Shown: piece after piece, positions 35,865-43,698 of the stretch
Layout: each line of letters opens with the position of its first letter
How positions within the stretch are numbered: the stretch's first letter is position 1
NCBI GenBank assembly: GCA_023423405.1
Contig: JAFAFR010000059.1
Coordinates: 1 to 64,000, forward strand
Reading direction: 5' to 3'
Length of the DNA stretch: 64,000 nucleotides
Origin: Bacteroidota bacterium
GTDB lineage: Bacteria; Bacteroidota; Bacteroidia; Chitinophagales; Chitinophagaceae
The notes under the pieces: generated by a model
Seen by the model: only the letters and a program-made list of their open reading frames with translations
Told to the model about the DNA's origin: nothing
The model's database searches: none
Made by a program: the position numbers and the translations under genes

Positions 35865-36086
35865 ATGAAATCGTTTTATTACATCGCCCTTCCCCTTCTG
35901 CTGCTGGCTTCGGTTGCAGCGACGGTGATCCTCAAAGGAACGGTCCGCCCTTCCCGGCAAATAGTGTTGGTATCGACCCTCGGTGAAAAAAGCTTTTCCC
36001 GGACATTACCAGTAACGAAAACGGAGCAGTTCAGGAAACAATATGAGATCCTGCACAAAAAGCAGGTACGGCCGCTGCTCAACTAG
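35865..36086 (+). CDS. small membrane-anchored protein of unknown function
   Basis: A 73-residue product with one N-terminal membrane helix (FYYIALPLLLLASVAATVIL) and a short basic exterior tail (EQFRKQYEILHKKQVRPLLN). Only the coding frame and start context support it; it resembles no family I know. It ends 1 bp before the convergent NTF2-like gene stop. Confidence 0.5.
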   Translation: MKSFYYIALPLLLLASVAATVILKGTVRPSRQIVLVSTLGEKSFSRTLPVTKTEQFRKQYEILHKKQVRPLLN

Positions 36087-36087
36087 C

Positions 36088-36528
36088 CTATTGAGAATTG
36101 GCTACCTGCGACGAATGGATAAGCGCAATTTTCCATTGGTTTCCCACTTTGCGGAAAACGGCTGTTTCCAGCCAATGGTAGGCCCTTGACTTTTCACCCG
36201 ACCTGATCTCGGATTGCAGGTCGTACACGGCATAGGCCGTAGAGCCGCTGATCTTTACCGAATAGATACGAAACTGGTCGTTGCGGGTTTGTTTTTTGCC
36301 TGCATGTTCCCTGAAATACTGAAGCTCCCTTTGCAGGTCCCACACTTCGCCTTCTTCCACCAGCACAAAATCGTAGGTTACATTCTTAACATGGGCAGCG
36401 CTGTCGTACTGTCCCAGCGTGGTATAATCCGCCTTCAGCAGGTTGACAATATCTGTTGAGTCTTTGCGGTATTGTGAGAAAGAAGTGGCGGTTACTAAAC
36501 ATCCAGCCAGCAACAGAAAAGTTTTCAT
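36088..36528 (-). CDS. NTF2-like (SnoaL/DUF4440-type) exported protein
   Basis: A 146-residue protein with a signal peptide (MKTFLLLAGCLVTATSF) and one NTF2-like domain (DIVNLLKADYTTLGQYDSAA; ending KVGNQWKIALIHSSQV). It is similar in plan, though not closely in sequence, to the protein at 31377-31805. Ligand and function unknown. It may be co-transcribed with the helicase gene, whose end is 9 bp upstream on the same strand. Confidence 0.85.
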   Translation of the reverse strand: MKTFLLLAGCLVTATSFSQYRKDSTDIVNLLKADYTTLGQYDSAAHVKNVTYDFVLVEEGEVWDLQRELQYFREHAGKKQTRNDQFRIYSVKISGSTAYAVYDLQSEIRSGEKSRAYHWLETAVFRKVGNQWKIALIHSSQVANSQ

Positions 36529-36537
36529 GCTGCGAAT

Positions 36538-38880
36538 TTATTCGATGATCCGCAGTTTTGCGTAATTCAGCATGATCTTCTTCTCACCATTCTGCTCGAA
36601 CAGGACCGTTGCTACGGGATTGTGTACGCTGCCTTCCATTTTACTGACTGTTCCGAAACCAAATTTCTGGTGCTCTACGCGCTGGCCCGCCTGCAGGTTA
36701 CTGGTATCACTGGGCACAAAATCGGCAGAGGGTTTGTGCTCTACCACTTTGGGATTTTGTTTGGGCGGCACATAACCGGGAACAGTGTCCTTTCTTTTCG
36801 CCGGGGGCGGGCCGTATAATTTTTCTGCCTGGCCGCTGGCGTTGAAACCACGCATACGGTCAAACGCAGACCCCTGTGTGTAGCCGGCGCCCTGGTTGCG
36901 GATACCGCCGCCGGCATAGCTGCGATCGAGATACTGTTGCGGAATTTCCTCAATGAAGCGGCTGGGTTCGTTCTGAACAAGTTGTCCAAACTTATACCGC
37001 GTATTGGCATAGGTGATCCAAAGTTTGGCCTTTGCCCGCGTGATCACCACATAAAACAGCCTTCTCTCTTCTTCCAGCTCTTCCCTGGTATTGATGCTCA
37101 TGGCATTGGGAAAAAGCATTTCTTCCAGTCCGGCGGCAAATACCACCGGGAACTCGAGCCCCTTGGCTGCGTGAATGGTCATCAGCTTAACGGTATCGGC
37201 ATTGGGATCTTTTTCATCGGCATCGGTGAGCAGGGTGATCTGCTGCAGGTAGGCAGAAAGGCCTTTGTCGCCCACTTCACCATCATCGTTGCTGGGCGTT
37301 TCGGTGAATTCCTTAATGCTGTTCAGCAATTCCTGTACGTTTTCATACCGTTGCAGTCCCTCGGTGGTTTTATCGTTGAACAGCTCTTTTACAATATTGG
37401 TTTGCTTACCTACATGAAAGGCCACTTCATAAGCATTTTTCTGTTCCAGCATACTCTGGCAACTGCGTATAAAGATCACGAACTGCTCAATTGACTCAAG
37501 CGTTCCGGAACGGAAGCCGAAGCGCGATGCATTTTCCAGCACCTCCCACATGGAGATGTTGTTCTCGTTGGCAAACAACACACACTTATCAATGGTGGTT
37601 TTGCCGATGCCTCTTACCGGGTAATTGATGATGCGTTTCAACGCTTCTTCGTCGCGCGTGTTCACGATCAGCCGGAGATAGGCCACAAAATCCTTGATCT
37701 CCTTACGCGCATAGAAACTGACACCGCCGTACATGGTATAGGCGATGCCCATGCGACGCAGGCTTTCTTCAAAAGCACGGCTTTGTGCATTGGTGCGGTA
37801 TAAGATGGCAAAATCGCGGTTGGAAAAATGGTTCCGGAGCTTTTGTTCCTGGATGGTGTCGGCCACGAACTTTCCTTCCTCGTTGTCCGACAGGGTGCGC
37901 ACCAGGCGGATCTTTTCCCCTTCCCCGTTTTCCGTCCAGAGTTCTTTGGGTATCTGGTTTTTATTATGGGCGATCACATCGTTGGCCACTTTCAGGATAT
38001 TCTGCGTGCTGCGGTAATTCTGCTCCAGTTTGATCACTTTCACATCGTCGTAGTCTTTCTGGAACTGCAGGATGTTCTGGATGGTGGCGCCGCGGAAAGA
38101 ATAGATGCTCTGCGCATCGTCGCCCACCACGCACACGTTCTCGTGAGCGGCGCCCAGCAGTTTGATGATCTCATACTGGGCCGGGTTGGTATCCTGGTAT
38201 TCGTCGATCAGGATGTATTTGAACTTGTGCTGGTATTTGTGAAGGGATTCAGGGAAATGCTTAAGCAGCTCGTACATTTTGATGAGCAGGTCGTCGAAAT
38301 CCATGGCCCCGTTCTTGAAGCAGCGCTTGGCATAGGCGTCGTAGATCTGGGCGATGGCGGGCCGGTTGCTGCGGGCGTCTTCCTGCTGGATATAATAGTC
38401 CAGTGCGTATTCGGCAGGATTCACCAGCGCGTTCTTGGCACTGGATATCCGGTTGTACACGACGTTGGGCTTATAGAGCTTGTCGTCGAGATGCAGTTCG
38501 TTGATGACGGTTTTCACCACGCCCTTGGCATCGTCGGTATCGTAAATGGTAAAGGAACTGGGATAGCCCAGGCGATGGGCTTCGCCGCGCAGGATCCGCG
38601 CAAAAACGCTGTGAAATGTGCCTACATACAGGTTGCGGGCGTCGGAATTGCCGAGGATCTTTTCGATCCGTTCCTTCATTTCCCGGGCGGCCTTATTGGT
38701 AAACGTGAGGGCGAGAATATTAAACGCATCCACGCCGTGACGGGCCATCAGGTGCGCTATGCGGGTGGTCAGCACCTTGGTTTTGCCACTGCCGGCGCCA
38801 GCCACGATCATAAGCGGACCATCCTTATGCAGTACCGCTTCCTTTTGCTGTTCATTGAGTCCAGATAAATAGTCTACCAT
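36538..38880 (-). CDS. ATP-dependent DNA helicase, PcrA/UvrD family
   Basis: A 780-residue superfamily 1A helicase for repair and replication restart. Motifs: Walker A VAGAGSGKTKV (28-34), motif Ia FTNKAA, motif II DEYQDTN, motif III GDDAQSIYSFRGA, motif IV QNYRST, motif V TIHAAKGLEFPVVF, motif VI VITRAKAKLW. The C-terminal tail (EHQKFGFGTVSKMEG and following) is the Tudor-like domain that binds RNA polymerase in PcrA. The ATG at 38880 (MVDYLSGLNEQQ) is preferred to one eight codons upstream. Confidence 0.96.
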   Translation of the reverse strand: MVDYLSGLNEQQKEAVLHKDGPLMIVAGAGSGKTKVLTTRIAHLMARHGVDAFNILALTFTNKAAREMKERIEKILGNSDARNLYVGTFHSVFARILRGEAHRLGYPSSFTIYDTDDAKGVVKTVINELHLDDKLYKPNVVYNRISSAKNALVNPAEYALDYYIQQEDARSNRPAIAQIYDAYAKRCFKNGAMDFDDLLIKMYELLKHFPESLHKYQHKFKYILIDEYQDTNPAQYEIIKLLGAAHENVCVVGDDAQSIYSFRGATIQNILQFQKDYDDVKVIKLEQNYRSTQNILKVANDVIAHNKNQIPKELWTENGEGEKIRLVRTLSDNEEGKFVADTIQEQKLRNHFSNRDFAILYRTNAQSRAFEESLRRMGIAYTMYGGVSFYARKEIKDFVAYLRLIVNTRDEEALKRIINYPVRGIGKTTIDKCVLFANENNISMWEVLENASRFGFRSGTLESIEQFVIFIRSCQSMLEQKNAYEVAFHVGKQTNIVKELFNDKTTEGLQRYENVQELLNSIKEFTETPSNDDGEVGDKGLSAYLQQITLLTDADEKDPNADTVKLMTIHAAKGLEFPVVFAAGLEEMLFPNAMSINTREELEEERRLFYVVITRAKAKLWITYANTRYKFGQLVQNEPSRFIEEIPQQYLDRSYAGGGIRNQGAGYTQGSAFDRMRGFNASGQAEKLYGPPPAKRKDTVPGYVPPKQNPKVVEHKPSADFVPSDTSNLQAGQRVEHQKFGFGTVSKMEGSVHNPVATVLFEQNGEKKIMLNYAKLRIIE

Positions 38881-38950
38881 AAGCTCCACACTGTGAAGCG
38901 GCAAATATCCCGAAAACTATGGAATAAACCGGCGGAACGGCACGATACTG

Positions 38951-39109
38951 TCAGGATCCCCGCTGGGCGCCGCCTGTAAGTTTGGGCAGGTTGGAGGCCG
39001 ACTTGGAATTGGCCTTCCCTTTGAGGTTGCCGGAAAAAGCTGGTTTCTGGGCGGCACCGCCCTTCTTCTTGCCCTTGCTGTTCTTATTGGAATTGTTCAG
39101 GAGTGACAT
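38951..39109 (-). CDS. small basic conserved-looking protein
   Basis: A 52-residue product beginning MSLLNNSNKNSKGKKKGGAA and ending LPKLTGGAQRGS. It is rich in Lys, Gly, Asn and Ser, with no hydrophobic core, so it would be disordered and could bind nucleic acid. I recall no named family. The frame has an ATG and TGA with sensible codon usage; the basic, low-complexity make-up is coherent over the whole length. Confidence 0.6.
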   Translation of the reverse strand: MSLLNNSNKNSKGKKKGGAAQKPAFSGNLKGKANSKSASNLPKLTGGAQRGS

Positions 39110-39174
39110 GCATTAGCTGTTTGGGAATTAAGATACTGCTTTTCAAACAGCCATCCTTCATCCCCCTAAACCCG

Positions 39175-39203
39175 TTTGTTAAAAAATTATGAAAATAAAT
39201 TTG
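39175..39203 (+). promoter_or_regulatory. consensus Bacteroidota promoter
   Basis: TTTG (39175-39178), a 17-nt spacer and TAAATTTG (39196-39203) match both promoter halves. The predicted start is near 39210, about 115 nt before the terminator and 350 nt before the next gene. It is one of the best promoters in the window. Confidence 0.8.
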
Positions 39204-39209
39204 GCGGGA

Positions 39210-39354
39210 AGAACGCGGGCTATTAACTTCACTCCCGCTACAGAAAAAAAGAAGGTCCACTGTAGACACAGTCGACCTCTAACGATTGCTTGCCATATAA
39301 AAAAAAGCTCAGATCTTTTTGGAGGCCCTATCAGTTTCACCCGGTAGGGCTTTT
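39210..39354 (+). ncRNA. candidate small RNA or leader RNA with terminator
   Basis: A transcript of about 145 nt bounded by a consensus promoter and an intrinsic terminator. It can fold as a weak GCGGG/CCCGC hairpin (39215-39238), a strong hairpin AGGTC-C-ACTGT / ACAGT-C-GACCT with an AGAC loop (39253-39278, one C-C mismatch), an A-rich single-stranded part, and the terminator hairpin. It contains no plausible small ORF that I recognise. It may be a free-standing sRNA or an attenuated leader of the gene at 39558. I do not recognise a named RNA family. Confidence 0.5.
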
Positions 39355-39415
39355 ATTAAGTTCAGTTTCTTTGACCTCTGCGATTTTTTGCCTTTCTAGC
39401 GATTGCCTGCCGTAT
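39277..39415 (+). repeat. 22-bp direct repeat pair, 117 bp apart
   Basis: Copies at 39277-39298 and 39394-39415 share 18 of 22 positions around the core CGATTGC-TGCC. A GACCTCT heptamer just upstream also recurs (39274 and 39373). The first copy lies inside the RNA candidate, the second after its terminator. Confidence 0.6.
39325..39354 (+). terminator. intrinsic terminator of the RNA unit
   Basis: GCCCTATC and GGTAGGGC form an 8-bp stem (one G-T pair) with a 10-nt loop, followed by TTTTATT. Confidence 0.75.
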
Positions 39416-39506
39416 TTTTCTATTTCCTGAACTCTGATGTAAAAGTATACCGCGAACTTGCCCCGGTCAAATCATATTTGGCCGGTTTTTATTACTTCAA
39501 AAGGGG

Positions 39507-39514
39507 TAATTTTG
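39507..39514 (+). promoter_or_regulatory. -7 element for the gene at 39558
   Basis: TAATTTTG fits TAnnTTTG, 43 nt before the ATG. No standard -33 TTTG is present (one lies 26 nt away). Confidence 0.45.
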
Positions 39515-39557
39515 CTTCTAAATCCTTAAATAACAGGTGTTTCCGGAAAAATATTGA

Positions 39558-41135
39558 ATGATGCCCAACAAATCCACCGATGCTTTATTTCAGTTAATAA
39601 AATCACTTCACAAGGCGGAAAAGCGGCATTTTAAACTTTATATCAAGAGAAGTTCCGCAAAAGAAGACCTCAAGATCGTGGAGTTGTTCGACACCCTGGA
39701 TAAACTGGAGGACTACGACGAGAAGGTTTTACTCAAAAAACTGCCTTCCATCCAGAAACCCCAGCTCAACAATATCAAGACCCACCTGTACAAACAGCTC
39801 CTGGCCAGCCTGCGCGACCTGAAAAGCACCGATACCCTGGAACTCCAGCTTTCCGAGCAGCTCGACAACGCCCGCATCCTCTACCACAAAGGCCTCAAGC
39901 ACCAGGCCCTCCGCATCCTGGAAAGGGCGCGGGAAATCGCCAAAGCCAACGGGAAATTCAACTACCTGGCGCAGGTGATCTCCCTGGAAAAAAAGATCGA
40001 GACCCTGCACATTACCCGCAGCATCCAGGAAAAAACGGAAAAGCTTACCCTGGAGGCCTCAGAGATCAGCGGCCATATCGAAAGGGTGACCCGTCTCTCC
40101 AACCTGGCCCTCCAGCTCTATGGCTGGTACGTGAAGAACGGGCACGCCCGCAACGAAAAGGACGAAGCGGGCATCCGCCAGTTTTTCAGGGAACAACTGC
40201 CTCCCGACGCTTTTACCCTTACCGACTTTTACGAACGGCTGTACCTCTACCAATGTTATACCTGGTATGCTTTCATCCGCCAGGATTTTCTCATGTACTA
40301 CCGCTACGCCCAGAAATGGGTGGATATTTTCGACGGGAACGAAGTGATGAAAAAAGTGGAGATCGGCCACTATATCAAAGGCCTGCACAATCTCCTCAAT
40401 GCACATTTTGACCTGCGCAATTTCATCCAGTTCGAAAAAGTGCTCAAAACCTTCGAAGCCTTCGCAGCGACCCCCATTGCCGTGCAGCACGACAATTTCC
40501 GCATCCACACTTCCATTTATATCAACAGCGCGCGCCTTAACTGGCACCTGATGACCGGCACCTTCAAAGAGGGACTAAAGCTGGTAGATACCATAACGGC
40601 TAACCTCGAGGAGTATGCGCTTTATGTAGACCCTCACCGCATCGTGGTGTTCAACTACAAATTCGCCACCCTGTATTTCGGCAGCGGCGACTACAATACC
40701 TGTATCGATTACCTGCAGAAGATCATATACGATACCTCCGCCGACCTGCGCATCGACCTCCAGTGTTATGCCCGTCTCATGCACATGATGGCGCACTATG
40801 AACTAGGCAATGATGAGATCATCGAATCCCTCATCAAATCGGTGTACCGATTCATGGCCAAAATGAAAAACCTTACCGTAGTGGAAGAAGAGATGTTCCG
40901 TTTTATCCGGCATTCCTTCGGCGTTTCTCCCCGAAAACTGAAACCGGAGCTGGAAAAATTCCTGCATAAGATCAAACACCTGGAAAAAAGCCGCTTTGAA
41001 ACCAGGGCCTTTGCCTACCTCGATATCATTTCCTGGGTGGAAAGCAAGGTATACGAAAAGCCGATGAGCCAGGTCATTTACGAAAAATACCTGCGGCAGC
41101 GCGGGCGCCGCATTCCACAGCCTAATCCGTTGTAA
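39558..41135 (+). CDS. conserved helical protein, TPR-like, unknown function
   Basis: A 525-residue soluble protein, almost entirely alpha-helical, with no signal peptide. Segments such as LYHKGLKHQALRILERARE, LYLYQCYTWYAFIRQDFLMY and YFGSGDYNTCIDYLQKIIYD look like degenerate tetratricopeptide helices. I believe similar long proteins are common in Bacteroidota, but I know no function. The start codon at 39558 is the first of two adjacent ATGs (MMPNKS). The 3' end overlaps the convergent small membrane protein gene by 14 bp. Confidence 0.85.
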   Translation: MMPNKSTDALFQLIKSLHKAEKRHFKLYIKRSSAKEDLKIVELFDTLDKLEDYDEKVLLKKLPSIQKPQLNNIKTHLYKQLLASLRDLKSTDTLELQLSEQLDNARILYHKGLKHQALRILERAREIAKANGKFNYLAQVISLEKKIETLHITRSIQEKTEKLTLEASEISGHIERVTRLSNLALQLYGWYVKNGHARNEKDEAGIRQFFREQLPPDAFTLTDFYERLYLYQCYTWYAFIRQDFLMYYRYAQKWVDIFDGNEVMKKVEIGHYIKGLHNLLNAHFDLRNFIQFEKVLKTFEAFAATPIAVQHDNFRIHTSIYINSARLNWHLMTGTFKEGLKLVDTITANLEEYALYVDPHRIVVFNYKFATLYFGSGDYNTCIDYLQKIIYDTSADLRIDLQCYARLMHMMAHYELGNDEIIESLIKSVYRFMAKMKNLTVVEEEMFRFIRHSFGVSPRKLKPELEKFLHKIKHLEKSRFETRAFAYLDIISWVESKVYEKPMSQVIYEKYLRQRGRRIPQPNPL

Positions 41136-41358
41136 GCGGTTTGTTCCAGAGCCGGAAGATGTACCGGAAAAGGAAAAAACCGCTGAGCAGGAACCAGGCG
41201 TAGAATATATAATTGCCGGTCTGCGGCACCCGGTAAAAGAAAAACCAACCCATCATGATGCCCAGCGTACTGTTTACCAGCAGCCAGAGTACCACCAGGG
41301 AAATGGTGCGCAGGGTTCGCGACAATAACTGCCGGGCGTCTTTTTCCATTTCACTCAT
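41122..41358 (-). CDS. small two-helix membrane protein of unknown function
   Basis: A 78-residue protein with a short charged N-terminus (MSEMEKDARQLLSRTLRT) and two membrane helices (about 19-42 and 50-68). Family unknown. It follows the GH25 lysozyme gene with a 9-bp gap in the same direction, so it is probably in one operon with it. Confidence 0.72.
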   Translation of the reverse strand: MSEMEKDARQLLSRTLRTISLVVLWLLVNSTLGIMMGWFFFYRVPQTGNYIFYAWFLLSGFFLFRYIFRLWNKPLTTD

Positions 41359-41367
41359 ATCCTAAAA

Positions 41368-42138
41368 TTAAGGCTGGATTAGCAGGTTCTCAAAGTCTGT
41401 GGAATCCCCGTTAAAAACATTGAAGTCCACACGCGCACGAATGCCGTTTACCGAGCCGCTTTCGCTGTATTGCCAGAAGGCCCAGGTACGGGCGATCCGC
41501 GGCCGGTCTTTCCGAAGGTAGTGCGCTACCCATAAGGGATAATCGTCAAAAAGATCTTTCAGGTAGCGGTTGTAAAAATCCACGTTGGTATAAATAATAG
41601 GCTTAATGCCATAATGCGCTTCGAGCCGCTGCAGGAAAGCCCTTACTTCCGTGCGCAGCTTTTCAGGGCCCACGCCATAGGTTTGCTCCACGTCCAGCAC
41701 CGGCGGCAGGTCCCCGGGCCGGAGATCCACGCGGCGAATGAAATTCTCGGCCTGCTCGGCGCCACTCTTGGGGGCCAGGAAAAAATGATAGGCGCCGCGG
41801 GGCAGCCCCACACTGCCTGCTTTTTCCCAGTTGCGGCGGAAAAAAGGATCCATATTGCCCAGGCCTTCCGTGGCCTTGATAAAAACAAACCCGATGCGCA
41901 CATCTTCCACTTCCATATCCCGCACCGCCTCCCAGTTGATGCGGTCCTGGTATTTGGAAACATCTATGCCGTGAATGGAAAATTCGGTGGGGATCTCAAT
42001 CCCGAATGCATCGTACCGCACAAAGTCGGGAAGGGTTGACTTGTACCACCACCAGGCAGCCATGCCGATCGCTGCAACAATGCAGAGGGCCAGTAGCGAT
42101 TTGGGTCCGGGCAGGATCGAGCTTTTCTTTTTGACCAT
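41368..42138 (-). CDS. membrane-anchored GH25 lysozyme
   Basis: A 256-residue peptidoglycan hydrolase of glycoside hydrolase family 25. A basic N-terminus and one membrane helix (about 14-31) anchor it to the inner membrane with the TIM-barrel domain outside. Catalytic acids are in place: D59 in GIDVSKYQ, and D149 and E151 in PPVLDVEQ; KATEG and YHFF (YHFFLAPKSGAEQAENF) follow the family pattern. The start at 42138 is preferred over a 35-residue extension that overlaps the radical SAM gene. A -7 element (42146-42153) lies only 8 bp from the ATG. Confidence 0.92.
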   Translation of the reverse strand: MVKKKSSILPGPKSLLALCIVAAIGMAAWWWYKSTLPDFVRYDAFGIEIPTEFSIHGIDVSKYQDRINWEAVRDMEVEDVRIGFVFIKATEGLGNMDPFFRRNWEKAGSVGLPRGAYHFFLAPKSGAEQAENFIRRVDLRPGDLPPVLDVEQTYGVGPEKLRTEVRAFLQRLEAHYGIKPIIYTNVDFYNRYLKDLFDDYPLWVAHYLRKDRPRIARTWAFWQYSESGSVNGIRARVDFNVFNGDSTDFENLLIQP

Positions 42139-42145
42139 CAGGCTC

Positions 42146-42153
42146 CAAAAATA
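42146..42153 (-). promoter_or_regulatory. -7 element for the GH25 gene
   Basis: TATTTTTG on the minus strand fits TAnnTTTG. It ends 7 nt before the ATG at 42138, predicting a leader of only a few bases. Confidence 0.45.
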
Positions 42154-42161
42154 GAGTAACT

Positions 42162-42169
42162 TATATTTG
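42162..42169 (+). promoter_or_regulatory. -7 element for the radical SAM gene
   Basis: TATATTTG fits TAnnTTTG and ends 3 nt before the ATG at 42173, so the transcript would begin at or just inside the start codon (near-leaderless). It lies back-to-back with the GH25 element in a 34-bp intergenic space. Confidence 0.45.
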
Positions 42170-42172
42170 CAT

Positions 42173-43195
42173 ATGCCCCATTTTTCCGATTCGCTTAACC
42201 TCCTGCGAAAGCTTACCCTGCGACGTGCCTGGAATGCCGCCAAGGTCCTGGGGAGTTATTATGTCAGCAAATACAGCCGCAAGCCGGTGCAATGGGGCCT
42301 GCCCATTTCCATTTCCGTAGAGCCTACCACCTCCTGCAACCTGCGCTGTCCCGAATGCCCGAGCGGCCTTCGCGCATTTACGCGTCCCACGGGCATGCTC
42401 CAGCGAAATTTTTTCCGCGAAACCATCGACCAGTTGCACAAGGACCTTCTGTACCTGGTATTTTATTTCCAGGGAGAACCCTATCTCAATCCCGAGTTCC
42501 TGGAAATGGTATCCTATGCTTCGTCGAAAGGGATTTATACCGCTACTTCCACCAACGCACACTTCCTAACAGATACCAATGCCCGAAAAACCATTGAGAG
42601 CGGGCTCGACCGCCTGATCATTTCTATCGACGGCACCACGCAGGAAGTGTACCAGCAATACCGCGTGGGCGGCCGGCTGGAAAAAGTACTGGAGGGCGCA
42701 AAGAATATTGTGAAATGGAAAAAAGAACTGAAGAGCCGCCACCCCTTCGTGGTGTTCCAGTTCCTGGTGGTGAAACCCAATGAGCACCAGATCGAAGAGG
42801 CCCGGGCGCTGGCCAGAGAAATCGGCGTGGACGATATCTGGTTCAAAACCGCCCAGGTCTACGATTACGAAAACGATCCCAACCAGCTCATCCCTACACT
42901 GGACCGCTACAGCAGGTACCGGCGCGGCAGGGCGGGCACAATGGAACTGAAGAATAACCTGCAAAACCACTGCTGGCGGGCCTGGCATGCCACCGTCATC
43001 ACCTGGGACGGGCTGGTGGTGCCCTGCTGTTTTGATAAGGACGCGCAGCACCGCCTGGGCGATCTGAAAGGAAGGTCTTTCAGGGAAATCTGGCAGGATG
43101 ACAATTACCACCAATTTCGTTCTAACCTGCTTAAAAGCAGGGCCAATATAGATATATGCGCCAACTGTTCTGAAGGTACAAGGGTATGGGGTTAA
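42173..43195 (+). CDS. radical SAM protein with SPASM-like C-terminus
   Basis: A 340-residue cytoplasmic enzyme that would use an iron-sulphur cluster and S-adenosylmethionine for radical chemistry. The cluster motif is C55-x3-C59-x2-C62 (TTSCNLRCPEC), followed by FYFQGEPYLNPEF and the SIDGTTQEVYQQYRVGG segment. C-terminal cysteines in QNHCWRAWHA, VVPCCFD and DICANCSEG suggest an additional SPASM-type cluster. The substrate is unknown. The ATG at 42173 is preferred to a TTG two codons earlier. Confidence 0.9.
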   Translation: MPHFSDSLNLLRKLTLRRAWNAAKVLGSYYVSKYSRKPVQWGLPISISVEPTTSCNLRCPECPSGLRAFTRPTGMLQRNFFRETIDQLHKDLLYLVFYFQGEPYLNPEFLEMVSYASSKGIYTATSTNAHFLTDTNARKTIESGLDRLIISIDGTTQEVYQQYRVGGRLEKVLEGAKNIVKWKKELKSRHPFVVFQFLVVKPNEHQIEEARALAREIGVDDIWFKTAQVYDYENDPNQLIPTLDRYSRYRRGRAGTMELKNNLQNHCWRAWHATVITWDGLVVPCCFDKDAQHRLGDLKGRSFREIWQDDNYHQFRSNLLKSRANIDICANCSEGTRVWG

Positions 43196-43242
43196 GGATG
43201 GCTGCATCATTTTCTGTATTTTTATCGGGAACCACACATTCT

Positions 43243-43698
43243 ATGAGCATCAATACGGACATCCAGCAAACCAGGTTCAGAAATGAACACCAGAAGGCCA
43301 TGATCAATCTCATCTATTCCTACAACTGGCTGATGGAAAATACCCGCAAGCACCTCGACCGGTATGACCTCACCAACCAGCAGTTCAACATCCTGCGCAT
43401 CCTGCGCGGAGCCGGGGAGCCCCTGAGCACCCTGCAGATCCGCCAGCGCATGCTGGATAAGATGAGCGATACCTCCCGCATTGTGGACAGGCTGGTGAAA
43501 AAAGAACTGGTGCAAAAAGTGATCTGCCCCTCCGACCGTCGCCTGGTGGATGTTACCATCAGCGAAAAAGGCAGGAACCTGCTGGCCGAACTGGATGCGC
43601 ACGAAAGTGAATGGGAAAAATTATTGTTCAGCATCAACGAAGCCGAAGCGGCAGAGCTGAACCGGTTGCTCGACAAATTGAGACAATCGAAGGAATGA
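43243..43698 (+). CDS. MarR family transcriptional regulator
   Basis: A 151-residue winged-helix repressor or activator. Residues 45-125 contain the helix-turn-helix and wing (FNILRILRGAGEPLSTLQIR; SRIVDRLVKKELVQKVICPSDRRLVDVTIS). Start at 43243 (MSINTDIQQTRFRN) removes an unrelated 19-residue extension. The stop overlaps the ATG of the next gene by 4 bp (ATGA), so the regulator and the secreted hydrolase are translationally coupled. Ligand unknown. Confidence 0.92.
   Translation: MSINTDIQQTRFRNEHQKAMINLIYSYNWLMENTRKHLDRYDLTNQQFNILRILRGAGEPLSTLQIRQRMLDKMSDTSRIVDRLVKKELVQKVICPSDRRLVDVTISEKGRNLLAELDAHESEWEKLLFSINEAEAAELNRLLDKLRQSKE

Larger units (their letters stand above)
39110..39557. other. 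gene-free region holding a promoter, structured RNA candidate, terminator and direct repeats
   Basis: No protein-coding frame is convincing across these 448 bp. A consensus promoter (39175-39203), a strong hairpin (39253-39278) and a terminator (39325-39354) define a short plus-strand transcript. A 22-nt motif is repeated at 39277-39298 and 39394-39415. A second -7 element at 39507-39514 precedes the gene at 39558. Confidence 0.75.
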
